Shown: piece after piece, positions 16,048-24,212 of the stretch
Layout of the letters: every line of letters begins with the position of its first letter
Position numbering within the stretch: position 1 is the first letter of the stretch
The notes under the pieces: model-generated
The model's database searches: none
What the model was told of the DNA's origin: nothing
The model's input: the letters and a program-made list of their open reading frames with translations, nothing else
Assembly (NCBI RefSeq): GCF_011365745.1
Contig: NZ_JAAOBY010000008.1
Coordinates: 1 to 64,000 of the forward strand
Source: Flavobacterium turcicum
Lineage (GTDB): Bacteria > Bacteroidota > Bacteroidia > Flavobacteriales > Flavobacteriaceae
DNA length: 64,000 bases
Direction: 5' to 3'
Made by a program: the position numbers and the translations under genes

Positions 16048-18378
16048 ATGAAAAAAACTATTCTATTACTCCTTGGGTTCGCATTTACGCTACAAATGCA
16101 AGCGCAGGCTATTGATTATCGAGCAAAAGCTAAAAAATTAGTTTCGCAATTGACACTCGAGGAAAAAGCTTCTTTGTGCTCAGGTGGAACAGCTTGGTCA
16201 ACTAAGGCCATTCCAAGACTGGGTATCCCGTCTATTTTTATGACTGATGGTCCTCACGGATTACGCAAGGCGGAGGGTTTTGATTTTACAAACAGTGTAC
16301 CGTCAACTTGTTTTCCTACGGCATCAGCTTTGGCATCTTCTTGGAACACGGCATTGGCTCAAAAGATGGGCGAAGCTTTGGGAATTGAGGCCCAAGCCAA
16401 TGATGTACAAATTTTGTTAGGACCTGGAGTAAACATGAAACGTTCTCCTCTTGGAGGAAGAAATTTTGAATATTTTTCAGAAGATCCGGTTTTGGCAGGT
16501 AAAATTGCAGTTGGATTCATAAATGGGGTGCAAAGCCAAGGCGTGGGTACCTCTATGAAGCATTTTGCGGCAAATAGTCAAGAGTTTGAACGCATGTCTA
16601 ATAATTCAAATGTTGACGAACGTACTTTGAATGAAATATATTTTCCTGCATTCGAAATGGCAGTAAAAGAGGCACAACCTTGGACCGTGATGTGTTCCTA
16701 CAATAAATTAAATGGAACCTATGCCTCTGAAAATCCATTTTTATTACAGCAAATGTTAAAGGACAAGTGGGGATTACAAGGTTTTGTAGTTTCTGATTGG
16801 GGTGCTGTAAATGAAAGAGCGCTTGGTGTTGACTCAGGTATGCATCTTGAAATGCCAGCAAGTGGTGGATTAAATGATAAAAAAATTGTTGATGCCGTTA
16901 AAAACGGTACTCTAAAAGAAAGCCGACTAGACGAAATTGTAACCGATCTATTGGCGATAACTCTAAAAGCAAAAGACAGTCACAAAAAAGGTATTGTGGT
17001 TGACAAGACTAAGCACAATGAACTAGCAAGACAAATTAGCAGCGAATGCATTGTGTTGTTGAAAAATGAATCTGCTATTTTACCAATAAAACCTTCTGTT
17101 AAAAAGATTGCTATCATTGGTGATTTTGCCAAAAATCCACGTTATCAAGGAGCTGGAAGTTCGCAAGTGCGTCCAACTCAAATTTTAAACGCATTTGATG
17201 AATTACAAAAACTAGCCAAAGGTACACAGTTTACATTTTCGCAAGGATACAATTCACAAGGAGAAACAGATCAGGCGAAATTAGCTGAGGCAGTGCGAAT
17301 TGCCAAAGATGCTGATGTAGTTCTTGTTTTTGCAGGTTTGCCAGATAGTTATGAGTCGGAAGGTTTTGATAGGACTAATATGGATTTGCCACTAGGCCAC
17401 AATCAATTAATTAGTGCAGTTGCTCAAGTAAACAAGAATAGTGTTGTGGTTTTGATGAATGGAGCTGCTGTTGCAATGCCATGGAAAAATGATGTTGCAG
17501 CTATTTTGGAAGCCTATCTTGGAGGGCAAGCTGGTGGAGGCGCAGTTGCAGATGTATTGACAGGAAAAGTGAATCCTTCAGGTAAGTTATCGGAGACATT
17601 TCCAGAACGATTGGAAGATACTCCAACCGCAATTGAATTCCCATCAAGAGATGGACAAGCTAATTATGGTGAAGGGATTTATATCGGTTACCGCTACTAT
17701 GACAAAAAGAAAATTGAACCAAGTTTTCCTTTCGGATACGGATTGAGTTTTACTACTTTTTCATATTCTGATATAAAAGCCAATACTACCTCGGCCAAAG
17801 ATTCAGAAGGCGTTACCATTTCTGTTAAAGTAAAAAATACGGGAAAAATGGCAGGAAAAGAAGTAGTGCAGTTGTACGTACATGAGCAAGAAAGTGAAGT
17901 AAGTAGACCTGAAAATGAACTTAAACATTTTGAAAAAGTGGCCTTAGCCGCAGGAGAGGAAAAAACAATTACTTTCAAATTGAGTTCTCGTGATTTCTCT
18001 TATTACAATTCAAAAACACCTGAGTGGACCGTGAAATCAGGAAAGTTTGATGTTTTGGTTGGAGGCTCTTCTCGAGATTTGCCTTTAAAACAAACGGTTT
18101 TTATTGAATCTTCAAAACCTGCACAACTCGTTTTTACTCGTGAATCATTATTTAAAGAATTCAAAAGGTCTCCAAAAACTTTAGCAATTTATGAAAACTT
18201 AGTACAAGGTTTTATGGGAGCTTCAAAAAAACCAGAAACCGAAGATGAGAAAAAAGCAGCTTTGTTTTTTGAAATAATGTTATCTGATATGCCAATAAAC
18301 AAATTAGTTATGTTATCTGGAGGTAAATTTACTGAAGAAAATATTAATGGAATTTTATCAGCGGCCAATCAAAAATAA
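16048..18378 (+). CDS. Glycoside hydrolase family 3, beta-glucosidase-like
   Basis: 776 residues with a signal peptide ending near QMQAQ, so periplasmic or exported. The GH3 N-terminal domain contains MTDGPHGLRK, a KHFAAN motif and GFVVSDWGAV; Asp250 in SDW is the expected nucleophile. The GH3 C-terminal domain (YQGAGSSQVRP, GYRYYDKKKIEPSFPFGYGLSF) is followed by a fibronectin III-like domain (~580-680). The ~80-residue tail resembles the extension of some clostridial-type beta-glucosidases. It hydrolyses terminal beta-glucosyl residues from oligosaccharides; exact linkage is unknown. It lies between the Nudix-fold regulator and the GH30 operon, supporting a role in beta-glucan breakdown. Confidence 0.9.
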   Translation: MKKTILLLLGFAFTLQMQAQAIDYRAKAKKLVSQLTLEEKASLCSGGTAWSTKAIPRLGIPSIFMTDGPHGLRKAEGFDFTNSVPSTCFPTASALASSWNTALAQKMGEALGIEAQANDVQILLGPGVNMKRSPLGGRNFEYFSEDPVLAGKIAVGFINGVQSQGVGTSMKHFAANSQEFERMSNNSNVDERTLNEIYFPAFEMAVKEAQPWTVMCSYNKLNGTYASENPFLLQQMLKDKWGLQGFVVSDWGAVNERALGVDSGMHLEMPASGGLNDKKIVDAVKNGTLKESRLDEIVTDLLAITLKAKDSHKKGIVVDKTKHNELARQISSECIVLLKNESAILPIKPSVKKIAIIGDFAKNPRYQGAGSSQVRPTQILNAFDELQKLAKGTQFTFSQGYNSQGETDQAKLAEAVRIAKDADVVLVFAGLPDSYESEGFDRTNMDLPLGHNQLISAVAQVNKNSVVVLMNGAAVAMPWKNDVAAILEAYLGGQAGGGAVADVLTGKVNPSGKLSETFPERLEDTPTAIEFPSRDGQANYGEGIYIGYRYYDKKKIEPSFPFGYGLSFTTFSYSDIKANTTSAKDSEGVTISVKVKNTGKMAGKEVVQLYVHEQESEVSRPENELKHFEKVALAAGEEKTITFKLSSRDFSYYNSKTPEWTVKSGKFDVLVGGSSRDLPLKQTVFIESSKPAQLVFTRESLFKEFKRSPKTLAIYENLVQGFMGASKKPETEDEKKAALFFEIMLSDMPINKLVMLSGGKFTEENINGILSAANQK

Positions 18379-18685
18379 AGGGTGGCTGAAAGCAAAGCAT
18401 AAAAAGTGCCTCATAACATCGTCTTCAAAAGGAATGATTTCCTCTTATTTGAGTCGCACTGAGATCTAATTGTTGGTTAAATTGTAAACAAAAACGCAGT
18501 AAGCAGTATGTTGAAACACTGTTTGCTGCGTTTTTTAATTTTGACCTAATTTTTAAATTTGATAGAAACCTATTAGCTACTGTTAAGAATTTATTTAGTT
18601 ACCCTTCCGAATTTTAAAAAATTCAAGTTGAAGTTTCCTTTTTTAAAATAAATTTTTTATTCGATTTTTTTTAAAAACAGATATT
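18379..18685. other. Intergenic region between converging GH3 and GH30 genes
   Basis: 307 bp without a gene. Apart from the terminator at 18490-18537 it is AT-rich sequence in which I see no further structure. Confidence 0.6.
18490..18537 (+). terminator. Terminator downstream of the GH3 gene
   Basis: 16-bp stem AAACGCAGTAAGCAGT (18492-18507) / ACTGTTTGCTGCGTTT (18518-18533), with two G-T type mismatches, then a T-run. Confidence 0.8.
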
Positions 18686-20143
18686 CTAATACACCAAGGT
18701 TTGAATTCCGTGCGCGGGAATTTCGATCACTGTTTTTTCATTTGAGATGATTAGATTATAGGTTACATTTTTATCTCCTTGATTCATTACTACGGTTACC
18801 AATTTGCCGTTTTTATTTAAAAATGAAGTACTGATTAAAGAGCTTCGGCTAACTGCCGTACTAACTCTTTTGGCATCTGGTCGAATGAATTTAGAGAAAT
18901 GGCCAATGTAGTAATAACTTGGTGTATAAATAAGTTCTCCAGAATTAGTGTCAGCATGGATTGGTGCAAAACAGAAGTTCCCCACGTGATTGGGACCTCC
19001 ATTTTGGTCTAAAAGAATATTCCAGTCCGTCCATCCAACGGTGCCGTTATTAAAATCGTGAATCATGTTAGTGCCGTAACGTTCGCCATTAGCCCATAAT
19101 TGGTATTTATTGGAATCAAATTTCTCTACGCAACCTTCAGTAAACAAGAGGTTTTTTGTTGGGTATGTCTCATTGACTTTTTGAATATTTTCAAACATAG
19201 GCGCACCGCCTGCCCAAGTTTCGTACCAATGAAATCCGATTCCCCAAGCATATTTTGATGCTTCTGGATCAGAAAAAATGACATTTGCTCTTTGATTTAT
19301 TAAATCTCGGTTATGATCCCAAACAACAATTTTTTTATCGCCTAAGCCTTCTTTCTTTAAAGTTGGTCCAAGAAAGTTTTTTAAAAAATCGCGTTCAGCC
19401 TCGGCAGTGTAAATGCATGATTCCCAAGTTTGGGTAGCCATAGGCTCGTTTTGTACTGTAAGTCCCCAAATAGGCATTCCTTCTTTTTCATAGGCTTTTA
19501 TAAATTTAGCGTAATAATTGGCCCATGCTTGATTGAATTCAGGTTTCAAAGTTCCGCCTTTCAACATATTGCCAGTACTTTTCATAAATGCTGGTGGACT
19601 CCAAGGTGAAACATACAATGTCAATTTTCCACCGGCCGTTTTTATAGCCTCCTTTATCATCGGGATGCGGAATTTTTTATCGTGGTCAATATTAAACGAT
19701 TTTAATTCACTATCGCCTTCTTTCACGTAAGTATAACTTCCACTTGAAAAATCAGAACTATGTATTGTAGTTCTTAGTAGCGAATAACCAATTCCGTTTT
19801 CAGTATTGTAATAGGCTTGCAGTAATTCTTGCTGTTTGCTTTTACTTAATTTTGCAAAAACTTCTGCGCTTGCGTCAGTTATTGCTCCACCTATGCCCAT
19901 GAATGTTTGAAAAGTCTTGTTTGGTTCTACAAAAATTGAAATTTCTGTTTCAAGAGGTTGTTTGGCTATACCGAAGCTTAATTTGTCTGTTTGAGACAGT
20001 CGCAATTTGGTATTTTCTGCGGTGGTATATACCGTAATAGTTTTGCCGGATGTTGTAAATGCTGCAGTTTGATTTGCTTTTTTGGGCTGAGCAAATGTAA
20101 AAAAAGTAGTTGCTGCAAGTGCTAAGGTTGCTGTTTTTTTCAT
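18686..20143 (-). CDS. Glycoside hydrolase family 30 (glucosylceramidase / beta-1,6-glucanase-like), second copy
   Basis: 485 residues from the ATG at 20143. The frame extends 14 codons upstream, but the signal peptide starts at MKKTATLAL and ends near FTFAQ. It is a (beta/alpha)8 GH30 catalytic domain with a side beta-domain. TVQNEP (Glu233, acid/base) and LLFTEG (Glu336, nucleophile) are in the expected places. GIGGAITDASAEVF and YVSPWSPPAFMKSTGNM are also typical. Substrate is probably a beta-linked glucan; GH30 subfamilies also cut beta-1,6-glucan, glucosylceramide and xylan. It is the last gene of the susC operon, 22 bp after the first GH30 gene. It lacks a clear lipobox, so it may be periplasmic whereas its partner is a lipoprotein. 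Confidence 0.88.
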   Translation of the reverse strand: MKKTATLALAATTFFTFAQPKKANQTAAFTTSGKTITVYTTAENTKLRLSQTDKLSFGIAKQPLETEISIFVEPNKTFQTFMGIGGAITDASAEVFAKLSKSKQQELLQAYYNTENGIGYSLLRTTIHSSDFSSGSYTYVKEGDSELKSFNIDHDKKFRIPMIKEAIKTAGGKLTLYVSPWSPPAFMKSTGNMLKGGTLKPEFNQAWANYYAKFIKAYEKEGMPIWGLTVQNEPMATQTWESCIYTAEAERDFLKNFLGPTLKKEGLGDKKIVVWDHNRDLINQRANVIFSDPEASKYAWGIGFHWYETWAGGAPMFENIQKVNETYPTKNLLFTEGCVEKFDSNKYQLWANGERYGTNMIHDFNNGTVGWTDWNILLDQNGGPNHVGNFCFAPIHADTNSGELIYTPSYYYIGHFSKFIRPDAKRVSTAVSRSSLISTSFLNKNGKLVTVVMNQGDKNVTYNLIISNEKTVIEIPAHGIQTLVY

Positions 20144-20165
20144 TTTAGATATAATGTATTGTGCT

Positions 20166-21632
20166 TTACCAAATATAAGTTCCAACAGAATTACCTTCTA
20201 ATGAAGTAGTAATCCAAGTTCCGTTGTATTTGATGTTGAATAAAGTAGTTGTTTCTCCGTCGTTTTCAACTAATAAAACTTTTTTTCCTGCAGGGGTTTT
20301 AAAAGCAACTGTATTTAAATTTCCTGAATTGTTACTTGAAATGCGTACTGAGCCGGTTGGAACAAATTTTGAAGCATGAGCAATAATATAGTAGCCTACA
20401 TTTCTTGTAAAGCTATCGCTGCTATTAACAGTCAAGGCTCCTTTACAAGTTGTACAACCACCAGGAGTATTTGGACCGAAAGAGGCATTATTGGCTAAAT
20501 TCCATTCTAAAGCTGTTTTACTCCAATTGCGCATGGATCCGATGATTACATTTTTTACATGCCATTTTAAATCTCCAGAAAAACTACCTGTTGATGAGGT
20601 GTATTGCTCTGTAAAATAAATATTTTTGGTAGGAAAAGCATTGTGAACGGTTTCAAGTGTGCTAATATCGCCTTCGTAAAGGTGAAATGCCGATCCGTCT
20701 ACAAAGGGATTTGCTCCTGTGTCTCCCAATACAGCTATAGGATATTCTGGTTTATTGCAATTATGGTCGTATGCTACAATTTTTGTGCTGAGGTTTGCGG
20801 CTTTAAATTCTGGCCCTAAATGATTTTTAATAAAATCAGCTTGTTGTTGCGCCAGCATTAACATACTTGGATTGTTGCCAGGATGTAAAGGTTCGTTTTG
20901 AGGTGTAATGGCGTCAATTGTTATTCCCTCGGCCTTCATGGCTTGAATGTATTTTACAAAATATTTTGCATATACATTGTAAAATTCGGGTTTTAAACCT
21001 CCTCCAACAAAACTGTTATTGTCCTTCATCCAAACTGGCGGAGACCATGGTGTTGCCATTATTTTTATTGACGGATTTATGGCTACAATTTCTTTTAACA
21101 TTGGAATGACATCAGCTTGGTCAGGAGTTAAACTAAATTTAGATAATGTAACATCTGTTTGTCCATTGGGAAGATCATTATATGTGAAAGGCGTCGCATT
21201 TAAGTCTGATGCGCCAATACTTAGACGTAAATAACTAATTGCAATTCCGTTAGCATCATTACCGAATAATTCCTTTAAAAGTTCTTGTCTTTTTTGTGCT
21301 GAAAGTTGATTAATAACTTGAGCGCTTCCACCTGTTAGTGTATAACCAAAACCGTCAATAGTTTGAAATGTTTTGCTTTCATCAACTTCAATGTTAGCAT
21401 AAGTATTTATACTGTTGCCAAAAGTCAAATTACCCGGCTGTTTTTGTAATACTATAGTTTGATTGCCTTTGGTTAACCAAAAATCCATTTGATTGGTTCC
21501 AGTTGTAGGCGGTGTAGTAGGAGCGGGCGTAACTACAACCTCAGTAGTATCGCTTGACGACGAGCAGTTACTTGTGGCCATACTAAAGCTCAAAAGCAGT
21601 GCTAGTTTTATAGAATTTTGTAGTAAAGTCAT
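20166..21632 (-). CDS. Glycoside hydrolase family 30 lipoprotein, first copy
   Basis: 488 residues. The N-terminus has a lipoprotein signal with Cys23 (ATSNCSSSSD), followed by a Thr/Pro-rich linker, suggesting outer-membrane, possibly surface, attachment. The catalytic domain has TIDGFGYTLTGGSAQV, MATPWSPPVWMKDN, TPQNEPLHPG (Glu247, acid/base) and YFTEQYTSS (Glu342, nucleophile). Both catalytic residues are intact. It starts 2 bp after the stop of the phosphatase-like gene, so they are translationally linked. A surface GH30 would cut polymer before SusCD uptake and the second GH30 could act on the imported pieces. Confidence 0.88.
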   Translation of the reverse strand: MTLLQNSIKLALLLSFSMATSNCSSSSDTTEVVVTPAPTTPPTTGTNQMDFWLTKGNQTIVLQKQPGNLTFGNSINTYANIEVDESKTFQTIDGFGYTLTGGSAQVINQLSAQKRQELLKELFGNDANGIAISYLRLSIGASDLNATPFTYNDLPNGQTDVTLSKFSLTPDQADVIPMLKEIVAINPSIKIMATPWSPPVWMKDNNSFVGGGLKPEFYNVYAKYFVKYIQAMKAEGITIDAITPQNEPLHPGNNPSMLMLAQQQADFIKNHLGPEFKAANLSTKIVAYDHNCNKPEYPIAVLGDTGANPFVDGSAFHLYEGDISTLETVHNAFPTKNIYFTEQYTSSTGSFSGDLKWHVKNVIIGSMRNWSKTALEWNLANNASFGPNTPGGCTTCKGALTVNSSDSFTRNVGYYIIAHASKFVPTGSVRISSNNSGNLNTVAFKTPAGKKVLLVENDGETTTLFNIKYNGTWITTSLEGNSVGTYIW

Positions 21633-21634
21633 AA

Positions 21635-22480
21635 TTATTTCAGTTTTAACTCGACATACACTGGCAAGTGATCCGAAGGGTATTTGAGATCTTTCGAGTC
21701 GCTTAGAATAGCATATTTTGTTACGAGAAAAGGATTGTTTTTTGATAAAAAAATGTAATCAATTATTTTAGTTACAGGTTCGTTGTGTTTAAAACCATTG
21801 AATGTGCCGTTGGGGCCAAAAGGTTTTTGAATGCTGATATCTCTCGAGTCATCCATTGATTTTTTGAGTTGTTTGATACGATCTTCTTTAGGCTCAGAGT
21901 TGAAATCACCCATTAAAATAACAGGATAATTTTGCGTGTTTAGTTGCTTTATTTTGGATACAATTAAAGCCAAACTTTCTGTTCTTGCTTGCTCGCCCAT
22001 GTGATCAAGATGGGTGTTGAAAACCCAGAGGTGTTTTTTAGTCTCTTTGTCTTTTAAAAGTGTATAAGTACAAATGCGGTTTAGTGCAGCATCCCAACCT
22101 TTTGAAATAACATTTGGTGTTTCTGAAAGCCAAAAAGTAGCTCCTTGGAGCAACGTAAAACGATCTTTTTTAAAAAATAGAGACGATGCTTCTCCTTGCT
22201 CAATTCCATCTCTGCCCATGCTGATATTTTTATACGTTTCATGCGCTGCTGCAATATCACGAACTTGATTTGGTAGTGCCTCTTGAATACCAAAAATATC
22301 AGGATTGTAAAATTGTAATTGAGCGTTGAAGTAATCCTTTCTATTTGACCAAGCATTTACCCCATCACTAGCAATATCCAAACGGATGTTATACGTTAAG
22401 ACCTTTAGACTTTGCGCCTCGCAAATTGATGTCAGACATCCTAAAATGATACAAACGATTGTGTTTTTGAGTTGCTTCAT
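21635..22480 (-). CDS. Secreted endonuclease/exonuclease/phosphatase (EEP) family protein
   Basis: 281 residues with a signal peptide ending near CEAQS. The EEP fold motifs are complete: VLTYNIRLD (Asn), DIFGIQEAL (metal-binding Glu), VFNTHLDHMG, VILMGDFNSEP (Asp/Asn) and a terminal YPSDHLPVYV (catalytic His). This family includes DNases, sphingomyelinases and inositol-phosphate phosphatases. Bacteroidota PULs often carry such a gene, but its substrate there is generally unknown. It sits between susD and the GH30 genes in one operon, suggesting it removes a phosphodiester or lipid-linked substituent from the glycan. Activity cannot be decided from sequence. Confidence 0.85.
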   Translation of the reverse strand: MKQLKNTIVCIILGCLTSICEAQSLKVLTYNIRLDIASDGVNAWSNRKDYFNAQLQFYNPDIFGIQEALPNQVRDIAAAHETYKNISMGRDGIEQGEASSLFFKKDRFTLLQGATFWLSETPNVISKGWDAALNRICTYTLLKDKETKKHLWVFNTHLDHMGEQARTESLALIVSKIKQLNTQNYPVILMGDFNSEPKEDRIKQLKKSMDDSRDISIQKPFGPNGTFNGFKHNEPVTKIIDYIFLSKNNPFLVTKYAILSDSKDLKYPSDHLPVYVELKLK

Positions 22481-22501
22481 ATGTTTGTTTTATGATTAAT
22501 T

Positions 22502-22552
22502 CCCTTCTAATGAGCTTTTAGCTAAAAGTAGTTAAAAGCTCTTAATGAAGGG
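22502..22552 (-). other. Intercistronic stem-loop between susD and the EEP gene
   Basis: CCCTTCTAATGAGCTTTTA (22502-22520) pairs imperfectly with TAAAAGCTCTTAATGAAGGG (22533-22552), leaving a ~12-base loop. There is no U-tract downstream on the minus strand, so it is not a classical terminator. It could partly stop transcription or protect the upstream susCD message. Confidence 0.55.
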
Positions 22553-22689
22553 CTAACTAAACAAAAAAATCAAATACAAATTATTAATTACCAGTATTAT
22601 AAAGCGTTTTAGCCTTTTATTTTAGAACCAAGTTTAGAACGAGTTACAATTGTTCTAGACTTAATTTTGGCTTGAAACAAAAACAGTGC

Positions 22690-24198
22690 TTAATTGTAGC
22701 CAGGATTTTGTTTTAATTTTGTTCCTTGTAATTCTCTTTCGGGAATTGGAAAAATTTCGTCTACGCCAGCATTAAAACCTCTGCTGCCTAATTTTGCAGT
22801 AGCATCGCCCCAGCGAACCAAGTCAAAAAAGCGGTGTCCTTCTCCTGCCAATTCCATTCTTCTTTCGTTTTTGATTGCGTCAATAGTAACAGGAATTGTT
22901 GGTAGACCAACTCTACTTCGAACTGCGTCAAGTAATGCTTGAGCTCTTGGTCCTGAGCCTAATGCTTCTGCTTCCATCAAATAAGAGTCAGCCAAACGCA
23001 AGATGTAGCTGTTTTGTTTGTAATTTAATTCGGCAGCACCACCTCCAGTTCGTACATCTTCTTTTCTGGGTAAAAATTTATTCAAAAAGTAGCCTGTGTC
23101 TTGGTATGCGCCAATATAATTTGCTTGTCCAGCTTCTTTTAAAGTTTTTAAATCATAAATCGTTGATTCAAAACGCGGGTCATTCTTTATTGCATCGTAC
23201 AAATCCTGTGTGATCAGGTTGAATGCCCAGCCCGAAGGTAAATCTGCTGCTGTAGATCCTACTGTTTTAGAATAACTTCTTGGGCCAACCATTACGTTTA
23301 GTGAATTTCCTTCATCTCTTCCTGAACCCCAGAAGCCCCAATCTGAATTACCGGCGCTTGTATGCGATACTTCAATTAATGATTCTGTGTTAAACTTGTT
23401 TCCTACTACCCATAGATCACTAAATTTAGTTAGCAATTTGTTACCGTATTGATTGGTTGTTCCAGGAGTTCCGTTTACTTGTGCTAGTATTGAGGCTGCT
23501 TCTGTTTTTTTACCTTGAAATAAATAAACTTTGCCTAACATGGCTTGTGCAGCGCCTTTGTTCAATCTTCCAGACTCAGTTTCAACATTAACTCGATTTG
23601 GGAGAAGGTTAATAGCATCTAACAAATCCTTTTCAATTTGTTCATAAACGGCTTGTGGTGTCGCTTGTTCTACCGTGTACATATTTGTAGCTGTTAACGG
23701 ATCGAGTAGCAAAGGAACATTTTTAAATAAGCGTACCAAATTGAAGTAGTAAATTGCTCGTAAAGCTTTTGACTCTCCTGTAAAACGAGCTTTAACTTCT
23801 TCAGGCATTGCTACACCCGGAATTTTTAAAAGTAAAGTGTTGGCTCTAAAAATTCCTTGGTAGTGGTCGTTCCAGAAACTTCCCGGAATAGTAGTAGGAG
23901 TTAAAGAATGCGATGAGAAACCTTGAATTCCAGCACCATCGGTTGGTCCTCCGCCACCTGCAAAATGATCATCAGATCCGGCATTCATCATAGCAATCAT
24001 ATTTTCGAAACCGCTTGAATTTTTTCTAATCGGGTCATAAACACCAACAAGTGCAGCAGTAGCTTGATCTTGATTGGCATAATAATTTTCAGATAAAAAG
24101 GAACCTTTTGGTGTAACTTCTACAAATTCTTCTGAGCATGATACCATTGAAAGTACTGCAGTTGCTACGAATAGATTTTTTAGTAAGATCGTTTTCAT
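22690..24198 (-). CDS. RagB/SusD family glycan-binding lipoprotein
   Basis: 502 residues. The lipoprotein signal has Cys in LSMVSCSEEF. The SusD features are visible: EEFVEVTPKGSF near the N-terminus, a YYANQDQATAALVGVYDP segment, TPR-like helices in the middle (GAAQAMLGKVYLFQGK), and the C-terminal ERRMELAGEGHRFFDLVRWGDA and NPGYN ending. It is a surface lipoprotein that caps SusC and captures oligosaccharide. It starts 15 bp after the susC stop and is co-transcribed with it. Confidence 0.95.
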   Translation of the reverse strand: MKTILLKNLFVATAVLSMVSCSEEFVEVTPKGSFLSENYYANQDQATAALVGVYDPIRKNSSGFENMIAMMNAGSDDHFAGGGGPTDGAGIQGFSSHSLTPTTIPGSFWNDHYQGIFRANTLLLKIPGVAMPEEVKARFTGESKALRAIYYFNLVRLFKNVPLLLDPLTATNMYTVEQATPQAVYEQIEKDLLDAINLLPNRVNVETESGRLNKGAAQAMLGKVYLFQGKKTEAASILAQVNGTPGTTNQYGNKLLTKFSDLWVVGNKFNTESLIEVSHTSAGNSDWGFWGSGRDEGNSLNVMVGPRSYSKTVGSTAADLPSGWAFNLITQDLYDAIKNDPRFESTIYDLKTLKEAGQANYIGAYQDTGYFLNKFLPRKEDVRTGGGAAELNYKQNSYILRLADSYLMEAEALGSGPRAQALLDAVRSRVGLPTIPVTIDAIKNERRMELAGEGHRFFDLVRWGDATAKLGSRGFNAGVDEIFPIPERELQGTKLKQNPGYN

Positions 24199-24212
24199 AA
24201 TTTTTTTATGTT

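Noticed and set aside
22502..22552. Intrinsic terminator after susD
   Set aside because: No U-tract follows on the minus strand, and the downstream enzyme genes are clearly part of the same locus.
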